Below are positions 17,867 to 26,576 of a stretch of DNA of 64,000 bases, in pieces. A program made the translations under genes and the position numbers. Numbering within the stretch: position 1 is the stretch's first letter; the number at the start of each line of letters is the position of its first letter. The DNA is from an uncultured Methylocystaceae bacterium (GTDB taxonomy: Bacteria > Pseudomonadota > Alphaproteobacteria > Rhizobiales > Beijerinckiaceae): assembly GCA_937870755.1 (NCBI GenBank), contig CALMZV010000011.1, forward strand, positions 1 to 64,000, in the 5' to 3' direction. The notes under the pieces are model-generated. The model was not told where the DNA came from. It did no database searches and saw only the letters and a list, made by a program, of their open reading frames with translations.

Positions 17867-19054
17867 ATGACCAAGTCCACGCCCGACAGCCGCGCCGCGA
17901 TGGGCGCGCGCACCCGCCTCGTTCATGCTGGGCGCGCGCCGTTCGACAATCACGGATTCGTCAACACGGCCATCTGGCGCGGCTCGACCGTGCTCTACCC
18001 CAACACCGAGGAACTGTACGCCCGCCGCCAGCGGTTCATCTACGGCACCAAGGGCACGCCGACGACCGAATCGCTGGAAACGGCCTGGAGCGAGATTTCC
18101 GGCGCGGCCGGAACCGTGCTCGCGCCCTCGGGGCTGGCCGCCATCACGCTGGCGATGATGACAGCGACGAAGGCGGGCGACCATGTTCTGGTGGTCGACA
18201 GCGCCTATCGGCCCACGCGCGTTTTCTGCGACACGGTGCTCAAGAAATTCGGCGTCGAAACGGAATACTACGATCCGCTGGCCGGCGCCGGCGTCGCGCG
18301 GCTCATGCGGCCCAACACCAGCCTCGTGCTGGTCGAGGCGCCGGGCTCGCAATCGTTCGAGATGCAGGACATTCCCGCCATCGCCGAGGTGGCGCATGCG
18401 CGCGGCGCCTGCGTGGCCATGGACAACACGTGGGCGACGCCGCTGTTCTTCCCGCCGCACGCGCGCGGAGTCGATCTCGCGATCGAGGCCGGCACGAAAT
18501 ATCTGTCCGGCCATTCGGATCTGCTGCTCGGCCTGGTGTCCGCCAACGCCGACTGGTATCCGCGCCTGCGCGAAACCTACGACACGTTCGCCAACTGCCC
18601 CGGCCCGGAGGACGTGTTTCTGGCGCTGCGCGGTTTGCGCACGATGGAGCTGCGGCTGCGCGAGGCCGAGAAACAGGCGCTCGATTTCGCGCGCTGGCTG
18701 CAAACGCGCCCGGAAGTGTCGCGCGTGCTGCATCCCGCGCTGCCGGACGATCCCGGCCACGCCATTTTCAAACGCGACTTTCTCGGCTCCTCGGGCCTGT
18801 TCTCGGTCGTTCTCAAGCCGGCCTCGCGCGCGGCGGTCGCCGCGCTGCTCGACGGGCTGGAGCTGTTCGGCCTCGGCTATTCGTGGGGCGGTTTCGAAAG
18901 CCTCGTCATTCCGTTCGACTGCAAGACCTATCGCACCGCCACCGAATGGAAACCCGAAGGCCCCGCGCTGCGGTTCTCGATCGGCCTCGAAGACCTCGAC
19001 GACCTGAAAGCCGATGTGGAGCGCGGTTTCGCGCGACTGAAAAAGCTCGCCTGA
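17867..19054 (+). CDS. metC: Cystathionine beta-lyase
   Basis: A 395-residue PLP-dependent Cys/Met-metabolism enzyme. It would cleave cystathionine to homocysteine, ammonia and pyruvate in methionine synthesis. The PLP lysine lies in IEAGTKYLSGHSD; the preceding VAMDNTWATPLFFPP and the N-terminal RFIYGTKGTPTTESLE are characteristic of the MetC branch rather than of cystathionine gamma-synthase. The ATG at 17867 matches the family N-terminus. Length is normal and no odd features were seen. Confidence 0.9.
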   Translation: MTKSTPDSRAAMGARTRLVHAGRAPFDNHGFVNTAIWRGSTVLYPNTEELYARRQRFIYGTKGTPTTESLETAWSEISGAAGTVLAPSGLAAITLAMMTATKAGDHVLVVDSAYRPTRVFCDTVLKKFGVETEYYDPLAGAGVARLMRPNTSLVLVEAPGSQSFEMQDIPAIAEVAHARGACVAMDNTWATPLFFPPHARGVDLAIEAGTKYLSGHSDLLLGLVSANADWYPRLRETYDTFANCPGPEDVFLALRGLRTMELRLREAEKQALDFARWLQTRPEVSRVLHPALPDDPGHAIFKRDFLGSSGLFSVVLKPASRAAVAALLDGLELFGLGYSWGGFESLVIPFDCKTYRTATEWKPEGPALRFSIGLEDLDDLKADVERGFARLKKLA

Positions 19055-19107
19055 CGGCCGGCGATTCCGTCCTCGCCTGAGACCGGCGCCGGTTCGCTCC
19101 CGCTGGC

Positions 19108-19938
19108 CTAAAGCCCGTTGGCGCTCGGCGCACTGGCGTCGAGTCGCACGGGCGCGCGGCCGAACAGGCGGCGCATGGCGCTGGACACGAGGCCCTCGCC
19201 GCGTCGCACGAGACGACCGCCCTCCAGCCGAAATACGAGGTGCAGCCGCGCGCAAAGTCGCGCCACGCCGAAGGTGAGCGCGACGCCCAGCACCATGCCG
19301 CCCAGCACGTCGCTCGGGTAATGCGCGCCGACCGCCACGCGCGCGACCGCGATCGCCAGCGCGGCGAGGAAGAAGACCATGCCCCAGCGCGGAACGAACA
19401 GCGCGAGCGCGGTCGCGAAAGCGAAGGCCGTCGTCGCGTGGCCGGAGGGGAAGCTGGCCGCGAACGAGCCTTGCGAGAACAGCGCGAAATGGAAAGCGCC
19501 GTATTCGGACAGCATGTTCGGCTGCGCGCGGCCGAGCGCGAATTTCAGGCCCTGCACGACCAGCACCGAGAGCGCGACGGCCAGAAAGGCGAAACCAGCG
19601 CGCTGCGCCAGCACGAAGAACGCCGCGCGTTGACGCCGGCTGCGCTGCGCGACGGCGACGACGACTGAGAGCAGCGCGGCCAGCGCGGTCGCCGCCAGCA
19701 GGCCGTTGGCCTGGCCGAGCGCTGCGAAATCGGCCAGCCACCGCGCCGTCTGGGGGTCGATCCCGCGCGCGATCCTGGCGAGCGGCGCGTCGATCGCGCC
19801 GCCGATGAAGACCAGCGCCAGCGCGAAGGCGAGGCCGCCGATCGCCGCATTGCCGAAATGCGCGACCCAGTCGGCCGCGCCGTGCGCCGCCGGGGCGCCC
19901 GGCGCGCGCGATCGCGTTCGATCCGGATTTGGGTCCAT
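19108..19938 (-). CDS. PAP2-family membrane phosphatase
   Basis: A 276-residue membrane phosphatase of the PAP2 superfamily. The three catalytic motifs are present: KFALGRAQP, SFPSGHATTAF and ARVAVGAHYPSDVLGG (the second His accepts the transfer). Five to six membrane segments are apparent. Members dephosphorylate phosphatidic acid, undecaprenyl pyrophosphate or lipid A; the sequence does not say which. The start at MDPNPDRTRS was chosen because upstream sequence is not membrane-like. A non-family tail of about 45 residues ends the protein. Confidence 0.85.
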   Translation of the reverse strand: MDPNPDRTRSRAPGAPAAHGAADWVAHFGNAAIGGLAFALALVFIGGAIDAPLARIARGIDPQTARWLADFAALGQANGLLAATALAALLSVVVAVAQRSRRQRAAFFVLAQRAGFAFLAVALSVLVVQGLKFALGRAQPNMLSEYGAFHFALFSQGSFAASFPSGHATTAFAFATALALFVPRWGMVFFLAALAIAVARVAVGAHYPSDVLGGMVLGVALTFGVARLCARLHLVFRLEGGRLVRRGEGLVSSAMRRLFGRAPVRLDASAPSANGL

Positions 19939-20062
19939 CTGCAGCTCCCGCCCGAGCCACGTCCACCGACCCGTGGGTGAACTTTCAAGGCGATTGGACC
20001 GCGCGCGGGCAGACAAAGTCAAGACTTGACGGGAGCCGGAAAGTTCCTTCGCGCGCCGGCGC

Positions 20063-21250
20063 TCATCGTCCCCTGGTCGGAATTTTTTCGAAGGGCACGT
20101 CCTTGTCCACGCGGATGTCGGCGGGCAGCCCCAGCACCCGCTCCGCGATGATGTTGCGCATGATTTCGTCGGTCCCGCCGGCCACCCGCCGGCCGATGGA
20201 CACAAACAGGGTCTGATACAGTTTGCCGGCCGCGCCGTCCTCGCGCGCGCGCGCGCCGGCCGGGCCCTGCATGTCGAGCGCGGCGGTTGCGATCTCCTGC
20301 ACCATCTGCGCGGCCACCAGCTTGCCGATGGAATTCTCCGGGCCCGGCCGCTCGCCGCGCGAGACGGCGGAGATGGCGCGATAGACGGTGTATTTCAGCC
20401 CGTTGGCGCGCGCGACCCAGGTCGCGAGCTGCGCGCGCACGCGGCGGTCGTCCGCGCGCACCCCTTCGGGCGCCTGCGACACGAATTCGAGAAACTCCGG
20501 CACGGCCGTCGCGAGCCGCGCGCCGATGGAGAACCGTTCGTTCATCAGCGAGGTGAGCGAGACCGTCCATCCCTCGTTCACGCGGCCCAGCCGCTGGCTG
20601 TCGGGAATGCGCACGCCGGTGAGCCAGACCTCGTTGAACTCGGCATGGCCGCTCGCCTGTTTGATCGGCCGCACCTGAACGCCGGGGCTGCGCATGTCCA
20701 GGAAGAACATGGTCAGTCCCTTGTGCTTGGGCGCCGTTGGATCGGTGCGTGCGAGCAGCAGGCCGAAATCGGCGATCTCGGCGAGCGAGGTCCACACCTT
20801 CTGGCCGTCGACGATCCAATGGTCGCCGTCGCGCGTCGCGCGCGTGCGCAGGCCGCCGAGATCGGAACCGGCGGCGGGCTCGGAAAACAACTGGCACCAG
20901 ATTTCCTCGCCCGACGCCAGCGGCGGCAGGTGGCGGCGCTTCTGCTCCTCGCTCGCGAAGGCCATGAGCGTCGGGCCGCAGATGCCATGGCCCACCCGAA
21001 AGGGCGCGGCCAGCGCGAGACGGTCCCCCTCCTCCTGCTCGAAGATGACGCGCTCCATGGGCGTCGCGCCGCGCCCGCCGTATTCCGGCGGCCAGTTTAG
21101 GCAGGCCCAGCCATCCTCGGCCTTGCGCTTCTGCCACGCCTTCGCGGTCGCAAGGTCGTCGCCATGGCCGATTCGCGGCGCGTTGGCCGTGATCCATGCG
21201 CGTGCGGTCGCGCGGAACGCCGCCTCCTGCGGCGTGTCGTCGAAGTTCAC
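20063..21250 (-). CDS. Acyl-CoA dehydrogenase
   Basis: A 395-residue flavin-dependent acyl-CoA dehydrogenase. Landmarks are RVGHGICGPTLMAFASEEQK, the FAD/substrate loop WCQLFSEPAAGSDLGGLRTR and the C-terminal RRVAGGTDEIMRNIIAERVL (arginine region binding FAD pyrophosphate). It belongs to the FadE-like group often linked to branched or unusual acyl-CoA degradation; no partner genes (thiolase, enoyl-CoA hydratase) lie nearby. Substrate therefore unknown. Confidence 0.88.
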   Translation of the reverse strand: MNFDDTPQEAAFRATARAWITANAPRIGHGDDLATAKAWQKRKAEDGWACLNWPPEYGGRGATPMERVIFEQEEGDRLALAAPFRVGHGICGPTLMAFASEEQKRRHLPPLASGEEIWCQLFSEPAAGSDLGGLRTRATRDGDHWIVDGQKVWTSLAEIADFGLLLARTDPTAPKHKGLTMFFLDMRSPGVQVRPIKQASGHAEFNEVWLTGVRIPDSQRLGRVNEGWTVSLTSLMNERFSIGARLATAVPEFLEFVSQAPEGVRADDRRVRAQLATWVARANGLKYTVYRAISAVSRGERPGPENSIGKLVAAQMVQEIATAALDMQGPAGARAREDGAAGKLYQTLFVSIGRRVAGGTDEIMRNIIAERVLGLPADIRVDKDVPFEKIPTRGR

Positions 21251-21341
21251 CCGCCCCTCCCAAGAGCTTCCGGTTCGCTCTATCTGAACGGAGCGCGGGC
21301 GACGCGGCCTTGACGCAGATTAAGAACGGCCACGGACATGG

Positions 21342-21415
21342 CGACCCCGGCAGGATTCGAACCTGCGACCTACTGCTTAGAAGGCAGTTGCTCTATCCGG
21401 CTGAGCTACGGGGTC
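21342..21415 (-). tRNA. tRNA-Arg (anticodon TCT)
   Basis: A full cloverleaf on the minus strand: acceptor GACCCCG paired with CGGGGTC and discriminator G, D-arm GCTCAGCCGGATAGAGC, anticodon loop CTTCTAA in the stem CTGC.../GCAG, and T-arm GCAGGTTCGAATCCTGC. CCA is not encoded. Confidence 0.95.
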
Positions 21416-21447
21416 GTTCGCCGCCGGCAGGCCGCCTGCGCGCGGTC

Positions 21448-21756
21448 TCAATGCGTCCAGGGCTGCGGGCGGCCGGGCCGGAAATTGTCGGAATAGGACA
21501 TGGCGCGACGCGCGCCCGCCGGCGTCGGCTCCTCCACGCGATAGTCGATGCCGTTGCGCGTGGCGTATTCGATCGCCTCTTCCTTCGTGGCGAAGCTCAA
21601 GCGCACCTGGCTGTTCATGTCGTCGGAACTGGTCCAGCCCATGAGCGGCTCGATCGTGCGCGGCCGCGCGGGCGCATAAACCAGAATCCAGCGGCGCGTG
21701 CGGCCCATGCCGGACTGCGTCGCCGATTTGGCCGGACGGTAGATGCGAGCGGTCAT
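21448..21756 (-). CDS. NDUFS4/ETC complex I subunit-like protein
   Basis: A 102-residue protein of the ETC_C1_NDUFS4 family, the accessory NADH:ubiquinone oxidoreductase subunit shared by mitochondria and alphaproteobacteria. Landmarks are ARIYRPAKSATQSG, WILVYAP, then GWTSSDDMNSQVRLSFATKE and AIEYATRNGIDYRV. The start at MTARIYRP has GAAAGGG at a suitable distance, so the upstream ATG at 21771 is less likely. It is located between two tRNA genes, away from any nuo operon. Confidence 0.88.
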   Translation of the reverse strand: MTARIYRPAKSATQSGMGRTRRWILVYAPARPRTIEPLMGWTSSDDMNSQVRLSFATKEEAIEYATRNGIDYRVEEPTPAGARRAMSYSDNFRPGRPQPWTH

Positions 21757-21797
21757 GCGAACCCTTTCCATCGCTGCATGCGGCGTCGGCCGTATGG

Positions 21798-21871
21798 TCG
21801 GGGCAGCAGGATTCGAACCTGCGACCCTCTGCTCCCAAAGCAGATGCGCTACCAGGCTGCGCCATACCCCG
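21798..21871 (-). tRNA. tRNA-Pro (anticodon TGG)
   Basis: Minus-strand cloverleaf: acceptor CGGGGTA paired with TGCCCCG (one T-G pair), discriminator A, anticodon loop TTTGGGA within stem ATCTGC/GCAGAG, T-arm GCAGGTTCGAATCCTGC. CCA is not encoded. Confidence 0.95.
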
Positions 21872-21934
21872 TAGGAGAAATCGCCGCTTGGCTAGCATGA
21901 GCGACGACGCCGAACAAGCGAAACGGCAAGACCG

Positions 21935-22393
21935 TCATCGACCAAGCGCGGGATGGCGCACGCGGTCGCCCGCCTTCAGCCCCATGCGCGCCGCCGCGCC
22001 CGCGTTCAGCTCCACCACGGCGTTGGCGGGGCCGGCCGAGGCCACCACCGCTTCCGACATCGGCTCCGTGTCGGCCGCGATCGACACCACGCGCCCGTCA
22101 CGCCCCACGAACACCATGTCGAGCGGGATGAACGTGTTCTTCATCCACATCGCGACGATCTGCTCGCGGTCGAACAGGAACAGCATGCCCCGGTCGGGCG
22201 GCAGATAGCGCCGGAACATGAGGCCGCGCGCGCGCTCGGCCTCCGTGCGCATGACCTCCACCTGGAACGCGCGGGCGCCGCCCGTCGTCTCGAAGGTCAG
22301 AGGTTCGAGAACCGTATCCGCCCGCGCCGGCGCCAGTCCCGACAGCAGGGCGACCAGAACCGCCAACGCCGCGCCCAATCGCAAGGTCGCCAT
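21935..22393 (-). CDS. DUF192 family exported protein
   Basis: A 152-residue secreted protein of the DUF192 family. A signal peptide covers about residues 1-25 (LRLGAALAVLVALLSGLAPA). The domain shows the family pattern EVMRTEAERARGLMFRRYLP, then MWMKNTFIPLDMVFVGRDG and VVELNAGAAARMGLKAGDRV. The function of the family is unknown. The start was chosen at MATLRLG, which has GGAGG at five bases; an upstream frame extension has no signal-peptide character. Confidence 0.85.
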   Translation of the reverse strand: MATLRLGAALAVLVALLSGLAPARADTVLEPLTFETTGGARAFQVEVMRTEAERARGLMFRRYLPPDRGMLFLFDREQIVAMWMKNTFIPLDMVFVGRDGRVVSIAADTEPMSEAVVASAGPANAVVELNAGAAARMGLKAGDRVRHPALGR

Positions 22394-22472
22394 GCCGCCT
22401 CCGCGCGCTCCGAAGCCCCGTTCGCGTTCTATACGTTTGCGCATGGTGCGGCGAAAGGGCTGCGAGCAACAA

Positions 22473-22495
22473 AAAGGCCGGACGAGCCGGCCTTT
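22473..22495 (-). terminator. Intrinsic terminator of the cold-shock gene
   Basis: Inverted repeat AAAGGCCGG / CCGGCCTTT with a 5-base loop, followed on the minus strand by TTTTTGTTG. It lies 15 bases after the stop of the cold-shock domain gene. Confidence 0.8.
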
Positions 22496-22510
22496 CGAGC
22501 TGCGGAACGA

Positions 22511-23086
22511 TCAGTGCGAGGCCGGCAGCGCCGTTTCGAGCGGGCGAACTTCCGCCGCCATGAGGCCCTTCGGACCGTCGCCGAACCGCGCCAGCATCGA
22601 ATCGCCGGGCTTCAGTTCGGCGATGCCGTAGCGGCGCAGCGTCTCCATATGGACGAAGATGTCTTCCGTCCCCTCCCCGCGCGTGAGGAAGCCGAAGCCG
22701 CGCACGCGGTTGAACCATTTCACGATGACGATCTCGAACCCGCTGGTGGGCACCACCTGCACATGCGTGCGCGCGGCCGGCGCCTGCGCCGGATGGACGG
22801 CAGTCGATTCGTCCATCGAGAGGACGCGAAACACCTGCAGGCCCTTGGCGCGGCGCTGCGCCTCGCACACGATGCGCGCGCCCTCGTAGGCCGTCTGGAA
22901 CCCGTCGCGCCGCAGCACCGTGACATGCAGCAGAACGTCGCCCTGGCCGCCATCGGGAATAATGAACCCGTAGCCTTTGGAAACGTCGAACCATTTGATA
23001 CGGCCGGAAATCTCGACCAGTTCGAGAGCAGAGTCATCGGCGGCTTCGGCCCCGGTCTGCTGCAACAATTGATCTTTGCTGCCCAA
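22511..23086 (-). CDS. Protein with two cold-shock domains
   Basis: A 191-residue protein with two cold-shock (OB-fold, nucleic-acid-binding) domains. The first (about residues 27-85) has GRIKWFDVSKGYGFIIPDGG and DVLLHVTVLRR. The second (about 115-180) has VKWFNRVRGFGFLTRGEG and EDIFVHMETLRRYG. These are the RNP1/RNP2-type motifs of single-stranded RNA/DNA chaperones. Tandem-domain forms are common in this order. No ATG is available; a TTG at 23086 after a GGGGGG run is the best start, with a second TTG at 23122 possible. An intrinsic terminator follows. Confidence 0.85.
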   Translation of the reverse strand: MGSKDQLLQQTGAEAADDSALELVEISGRIKWFDVSKGYGFIIPDGGQGDVLLHVTVLRRDGFQTAYEGARIVCEAQRRAKGLQVFRVLSMDESTAVHPAQAPAARTHVQVVPTSGFEIVIVKWFNRVRGFGFLTRGEGTEDIFVHMETLRRYGIAELKPGDSMLARFGDGPKGLMAAEVRPLETALPASH

Positions 23087-23471
23087 TGTTCTTACCCCCC
23101 CGACCGTCGGACGTCTGCGCAATCGAAGCCGCGCCCTTGCACGTCCCGCGATCGACGCCCTATCGAAGAGAGATCCTTTTCCGCAAGTCCGTCGCGTTTC
23201 GCGCCCTCAGAACCGAATGCCGGTTTCCACGGTCGCGCGCCTCAACCCCTGCCGAAAAGATACCTTCAGACGTTCGATCGCGCACTTGCACGAACACGCC
23301 CTGCAACCCATCCGAATCGCCGAGCCAACAGAATCACTTAATAAAAACATAACACCCTTGACGACCGCCGAAAGAACATTTTGGCGAGACCTGTGGACAG
23401 GCCAGAAAAACGCGGCGCGCGACGCAATCGCGGCGCGACACGCAGCATTCGCCGCCGCGCAAGCGCCCGCT
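23087..23471. other. 385-base intergenic region, no gene recognised
   Basis: The stretch is downstream of the sirtuin gene and upstream of the cold-shock gene, both on the minus strand. Cold-shock genes often have long 5' leaders, so part may be the untranslated leader. I see no coding frame with family character and no RNA gene. Confidence 0.4.
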
Positions 23472-24230
23472 CTATCCACCTTGAAAAGGCGCGAGAAACG
23501 AACCGATGTCGCCGCGCAACACGAGGTCTGCGAAATCGTCGAGTTCCGTTTCGTCGCGATTGACGATGACGAGCCGCGCTCCGTTGCGCTTGGCCTGTAT
23601 GGGAAAGCCGGCCGCCGGATAGACGACGAGCGACGAGCCGATGGCGATGAACAGATCGCAGGCGTTCGTCTCCTGCGCCGCGCGCGCCATCGCATCCTCC
23701 GGCATCGCCTGGCCGAACGAGATTGTCGCCGACTTGACGATGCCCCCGCAGTCGCATTCCGGCGCTGCGCCGGTGCGCTCGAAATCCGCGCGCACATCGA
23801 CCAGTTCGTGGCGTTTGCCGCACGACAGGCACTTTGCATAGGTTCCGTTGCCGTGCAGTTCGATCACCTTGTCGGACGATACGCCGGCCGCCTGATGCAG
23901 GCCGTCGATGTTCTGCGTGATGATCGCGCCCATGCGGCCGGTCTCAACCAGACGGGCGAGCGCGCGGTGGCCTCGCCCCGGCCCTGCGCCCTTGTAGAGA
24001 TCGTCCATCGTGAACTTGCGCCGCCAAGCCTCCTCGCGCATCAGCGGATCGGACACGAACACCTGGAAGTCGATCGGGCGATTGCGCAGCCAGGGCGAGC
24101 CGGGCGAGCGAAAATCAGGAATGCCGCATTCGGTGGAAATGCCGGCGCCCGTGAAGCCCGTGGCGCGGCGCGATCCCTCGAGCAGACGCCCGAGCGCGCG
24201 CTGGCCCTCCTCGATCGCTTCCACAATCAT
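23472..24230 (-). CDS. NAD-dependent protein deacylase (sirtuin)
   Basis: A 252-residue Sir2-family NAD-dependent protein deacylase. NAD-binding motifs GAGISTECGIPDFRSPGSPW and ITQNIDGLHQAAG, the catalytic His in IELHGNGTYAKC, and a zinc site (CLSCG plus CDCGG) are all present; IGSSLVVYPAAGFP closes the pocket. It would remove acyl groups from lysines with NAD consumption. No partner acetyltransferase is adjacent. It is divergent from a small membrane-protein gene. Confidence 0.92.
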   Translation of the reverse strand: MIVEAIEEGQRALGRLLEGSRRATGFTGAGISTECGIPDFRSPGSPWLRNRPIDFQVFVSDPLMREEAWRRKFTMDDLYKGAGPGRGHRALARLVETGRMGAIITQNIDGLHQAAGVSSDKVIELHGNGTYAKCLSCGKRHELVDVRADFERTGAAPECDCGGIVKSATISFGQAMPEDAMARAAQETNACDLFIAIGSSLVVYPAAGFPIQAKRNGARLVIVNRDETELDDFADLVLRGDIGSFLAPFQGG

Positions 24231-24305
24231 GTCGCCCTCGCATAGTTCGGGTTCGGCCGATCGGGGCGACTATAGCGCCGCCGGGCCGCCGCGAGAGGGT
24301 AAACG

Positions 24306-24367
24306 ACGGTTCACGGAAAAACATCGCGCTGGGGAACCGTTTTTTTCCGCAAAATCGCCGGTTCCCC
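24306..24367 (+). promoter_or_regulatory. Possible attenuator with mutually exclusive hairpins
   Basis: Three segments can pair in two ways. ACGGTTC (24306-24312) pairs with GAACCGT (24334-24340), directly followed by seven T bases (24340-24346), which looks like an intrinsic terminator. GGGGAACCG (24331-24339) can instead pair with CGGTTCCCC (24359-24367), nine bases, which would exclude the terminator stem. The element is upstream of the small membrane-protein gene at 24452. Pairing is visible; function is inferred. Confidence 0.4.
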
Positions 24368-24451
24368 TCAAATGGTAACGAAAGGGATAACGAAATCGCA
24401 GAGGGCGCCGGCCGATGCTGTTAACGGGTGATCAACCGTGGGGAGCGTTTC

Positions 24452-24631
24452 ATGCCCAAGATGGCGTTCGAAGTTCATCCGAACTTCAGCAAGAATTACG
24501 ATCCATTGACGTTCGATGCGTCGCGCCGCGCGAGCAAGGATCATTCGCTGCGCGCCTTTTCGACGCCGGTGTTCTTTTTCGCGGTGATCGTGCTCGCCTA
24601 CGCGCTGCTGTCGCACTGGCGTTACGTCTGA
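24452..24631 (+). CDS. Small single-pass membrane protein, unknown
   Basis: A 59-residue protein with a polar N-terminal half and one membrane segment near the C-terminus (STPVFFFAVIVLAYALLSHW). GGGGAG at 24440-24445 gives a good ribosome binding site for the ATG at 24452. I do not recognise the family. It is convergent with lipA, 22 bases apart, and a hairpin-rich leader precedes it. Confidence 0.6.
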   Translation: MPKMAFEVHPNFSKNYDPLTFDASRRASKDHSLRAFSTPVFFFAVIVLAYALLSHWRYV

Positions 24632-24653
24632 CCGTTCGCTCCGGTCCCGTCGT

Positions 24654-25631
24654 TCAGCCGAGCGCCGCGCGGCGGGCCTTCAGTTTCGCGAAATCCTCGC
24701 CCGCATGGTGCGAGGAGCGCGTGAGCGGCGAGGCCGACACCATCAGAAAGCCCTTGGCGTAGGCGACCGTCTCGTAGGCGGAAAACTCCTGCGGCGTGAC
24801 GAACGCCATCACCTCGTGGTGCTTGCGCGTCGGCTGGAGATACTGGCCGATGGTGAGAAAATCGACATCGGCGGCGCGCAGGTCGTCCATCAGTTGCAGC
24901 ACTTCGTTGCGCCGCTCGCCCAGCCCCACCATGATGCCGGACTTGGTGAAGATGGTCGGGTCGATCTCCTTCACGCGCTGCAACAATCGCAACGAGTGGA
25001 AATAGCGCGCGCCGGGCCGCACCGCGAGATAGTTGGACGGCACCGTCTCCAGATTGTGGTTGAACACGTCCGGCCGCGCGGCCACGACGATTTCGAGCGC
25101 GCCCTGCTTGCGCAGGAAGTCGGGCGTCAGCACCTCGATCGTCGTCGTCGGGCTCGCCGCGCGAATGGCGCGAATGGTCGCCGCAAAATGTTCGGCGCCG
25201 CCGTCGGCCAGATCGTCGCGGTCGACGGAGGTGACGACCACGTGTTCGAGCGCGAGTTTGGCGGTCGCGTCGGCGACCTTGGCGGGCTCGGCCGCGTCGA
25301 GCGGGGCGGGAATGCCGGTGCGCACGTTGCAGAAAGCGCAGGCGCGCGTGCACGTATCGCCCATGATCATGAAGGTCGCGTGTTTCCTGTCCCAGCACTC
25401 GCCGAGATTGGGGCAGCCGGCCTCCTCGCAGACCGTCACCAGATTATGCTCACGGACGATGCGGTTGGTCTCCGCCCATTTGGGCGAGCCCGGCGCCTTC
25501 ACCCGAATCCAGGCCGGCTTGCGCAGCACCGGCTTGTCGGGCCTGTGCGCCTTTTCAGGATGGCGCGCGCCATCCTTGCCTGCCCGGGGGCCGCGCGGGT
25601 CGTCGTGCAGAAGGTCGAGCACTACGGTCAT
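24654..25631 (-). CDS. lipA: Lipoyl synthase
   Basis: A 325-residue radical-SAM lipoyl synthase, inserting two sulfur atoms into protein-bound octanoyl chains. The auxiliary 4Fe-4S cluster cysteines are in [13 protein letters not shown], the radical-SAM cluster in [10 protein letters not shown], and the conserved C-terminal serine in [12 protein letters not shown]. It supplies lipoate to the nearby PdhC and PdhB lipoyl domains. In related genomes it commonly sits in the pdh cluster; here a membrane-protein gene on the other strand separates it from lpdA. Confidence 0.96.
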   Translation of the reverse strand: MTVVLDLLHDDPRGPRAGKDGARHPEKAHRPDKPVLRKPAWIRVKAPGSPKWAETNRIVREHNLVTVCEEAGCPNLGECWDRKHATFMIMGDTCTRACAFCNVRTGIPAPLDAAEPAKVADATAKLALEHVVVTSVDRDDLADGGAEHFAATIRAIRAASPTTTIEVLTPDFLRKQGALEIVVAARPDVFNHNLETVPSNYLAVRPGARYFHSLRLLQRVKEIDPTIFTKSGIMVGLGERRNEVLQLMDDLRAADVDFLTIGQYLQPTRKHHEVMAFVTPQEFSAYETVAYAKGFLMVSASPLTRSSHHAGEDFAKLKARRAALG

Positions 25632-25828
25632 GAATGCGCCGTCATGCCGCCGGCCACCGCAGGTGCGGCGCGTTCCAAACGGTCGTCAACATTATAGACC
25701 CTATCAAAGCGGCGGCGAAATGGCCCCGACGATCCGCCGTTGCCGTCGGGCGCCGATGGCGACATGTTGCGCGGGACGGCATGTGGCGCGCAGGCCGACC
25801 GCAGGCCGTCCCCGATAGCGGAGCATGC

Positions 25829-26551
25829 ATGCACAAACCGGGCGCCCGCCGATGGCGACTGTATTCGGGCCTGATCATGTTCGCCTATATCGGCCTGCAC
25901 ATGGTCAACCATGCGCTGGGCCTGTGGTCGCTGCCGTTGGCCGAGCGGGGTCTCGGCCTGGCGATCGCGCTGTGGCACAGCCTGCCCGGCACCATTCTGC
26001 TCTACGGCGCGGCGGCGACGCATTTCCTGCTCGCGCTGCGCACCCTCTACGAGCGACGCCACTGGAACCTGCCGGCGATCGAATGGGTGCGGCTGTGGGC
26101 GGGGTTCAGCCTGCCGTGGCTGCTGATCGGCCATGTGATGTCGACGCGCGTGGCCGGGGGCTGGTACGCCTATATCGTCAGCTACGAAAACGTGGTCGGC
26201 GCGCTGGTCGGCGGCGGCTTGCAGGGCTGGCAGATCGCGCTGCTGGCGCCGGGATGGATCCACGGCTGCCTCGGCATCTGGCTCAACCTGCGCCGCTATC
26301 TCGTCATGCGCCGCCTGAAGCCCGCGCTCGTGGCGCTGATGATCGGAATGCCGGTCCTGTCGGCGCTCGGCTTCGCCAGCATGGCGCGCACGTTGCAGAC
26401 AGCGCCGCGCGCCGCGCCGGCCGCCGCGCTCGCCGGCGAACAGCGGCAGACGCTCGAAACGTGGCGGCACGGGATCGTCGTCTTTTACTTTCTGCTGATC
26501 GCCGGCGCCGCCGGAGCGGGCTTCTACCGCAGCCGTCGCGAGGATTCCTGA
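25829..26551 (+). CDS. Membrane domain of a class III adenylate cyclase-like protein, catalytic part absent
   Basis: A 240-residue protein with about six membrane segments that matches the N-terminal membrane half of adenylate/guanylate cyclases of the rhizobial type (membrane domain, 2Fe-2S ferredoxin, cyclase). Landmarks are RLYSGLIMFAYIGLHMVNHA, SLPGTILLYGAAATHFLLAL, LLIGHVMSTRVAG and PGWIHGCLGIWLNL. The regularly spaced His residues resemble a haem-binding four-helix arrangement. The frame stops right after the last membrane segment (SRREDS), and lpdA follows in the opposite direction, so the ferredoxin and cyclase domains are missing. It is either a relic or a stand-alone sensor. Confidence 0.65.
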   Translation: MHKPGARRWRLYSGLIMFAYIGLHMVNHALGLWSLPLAERGLGLAIALWHSLPGTILLYGAAATHFLLALRTLYERRHWNLPAIEWVRLWAGFSLPWLLIGHVMSTRVAGGWYAYIVSYENVVGALVGGGLQGWQIALLAPGWIHGCLGIWLNLRRYLVMRRLKPALVALMIGMPVLSALGFASMARTLQTAPRAAPAAALAGEQRQTLETWRHGIVVFYFLLIAGAAGAGFYRSRREDS

Positions 26552-26576
26552 GCGGCGCTTGTGCCGCGCCTGCGCC

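Noticed and set aside
21342-21871. tRNA-Arg or tRNA-Pro as an island attachment site
   Set aside because: No integrase or repeated tRNA 3' end occurs nearby; both tRNAs flank an ordinary Complex I-type gene.
26552-26576. Terminator between the cyclase-like gene and lpdA
   Set aside because: A GCGGC / GCCGC pairing exists but is only five bases with no T-run, so support is too weak.
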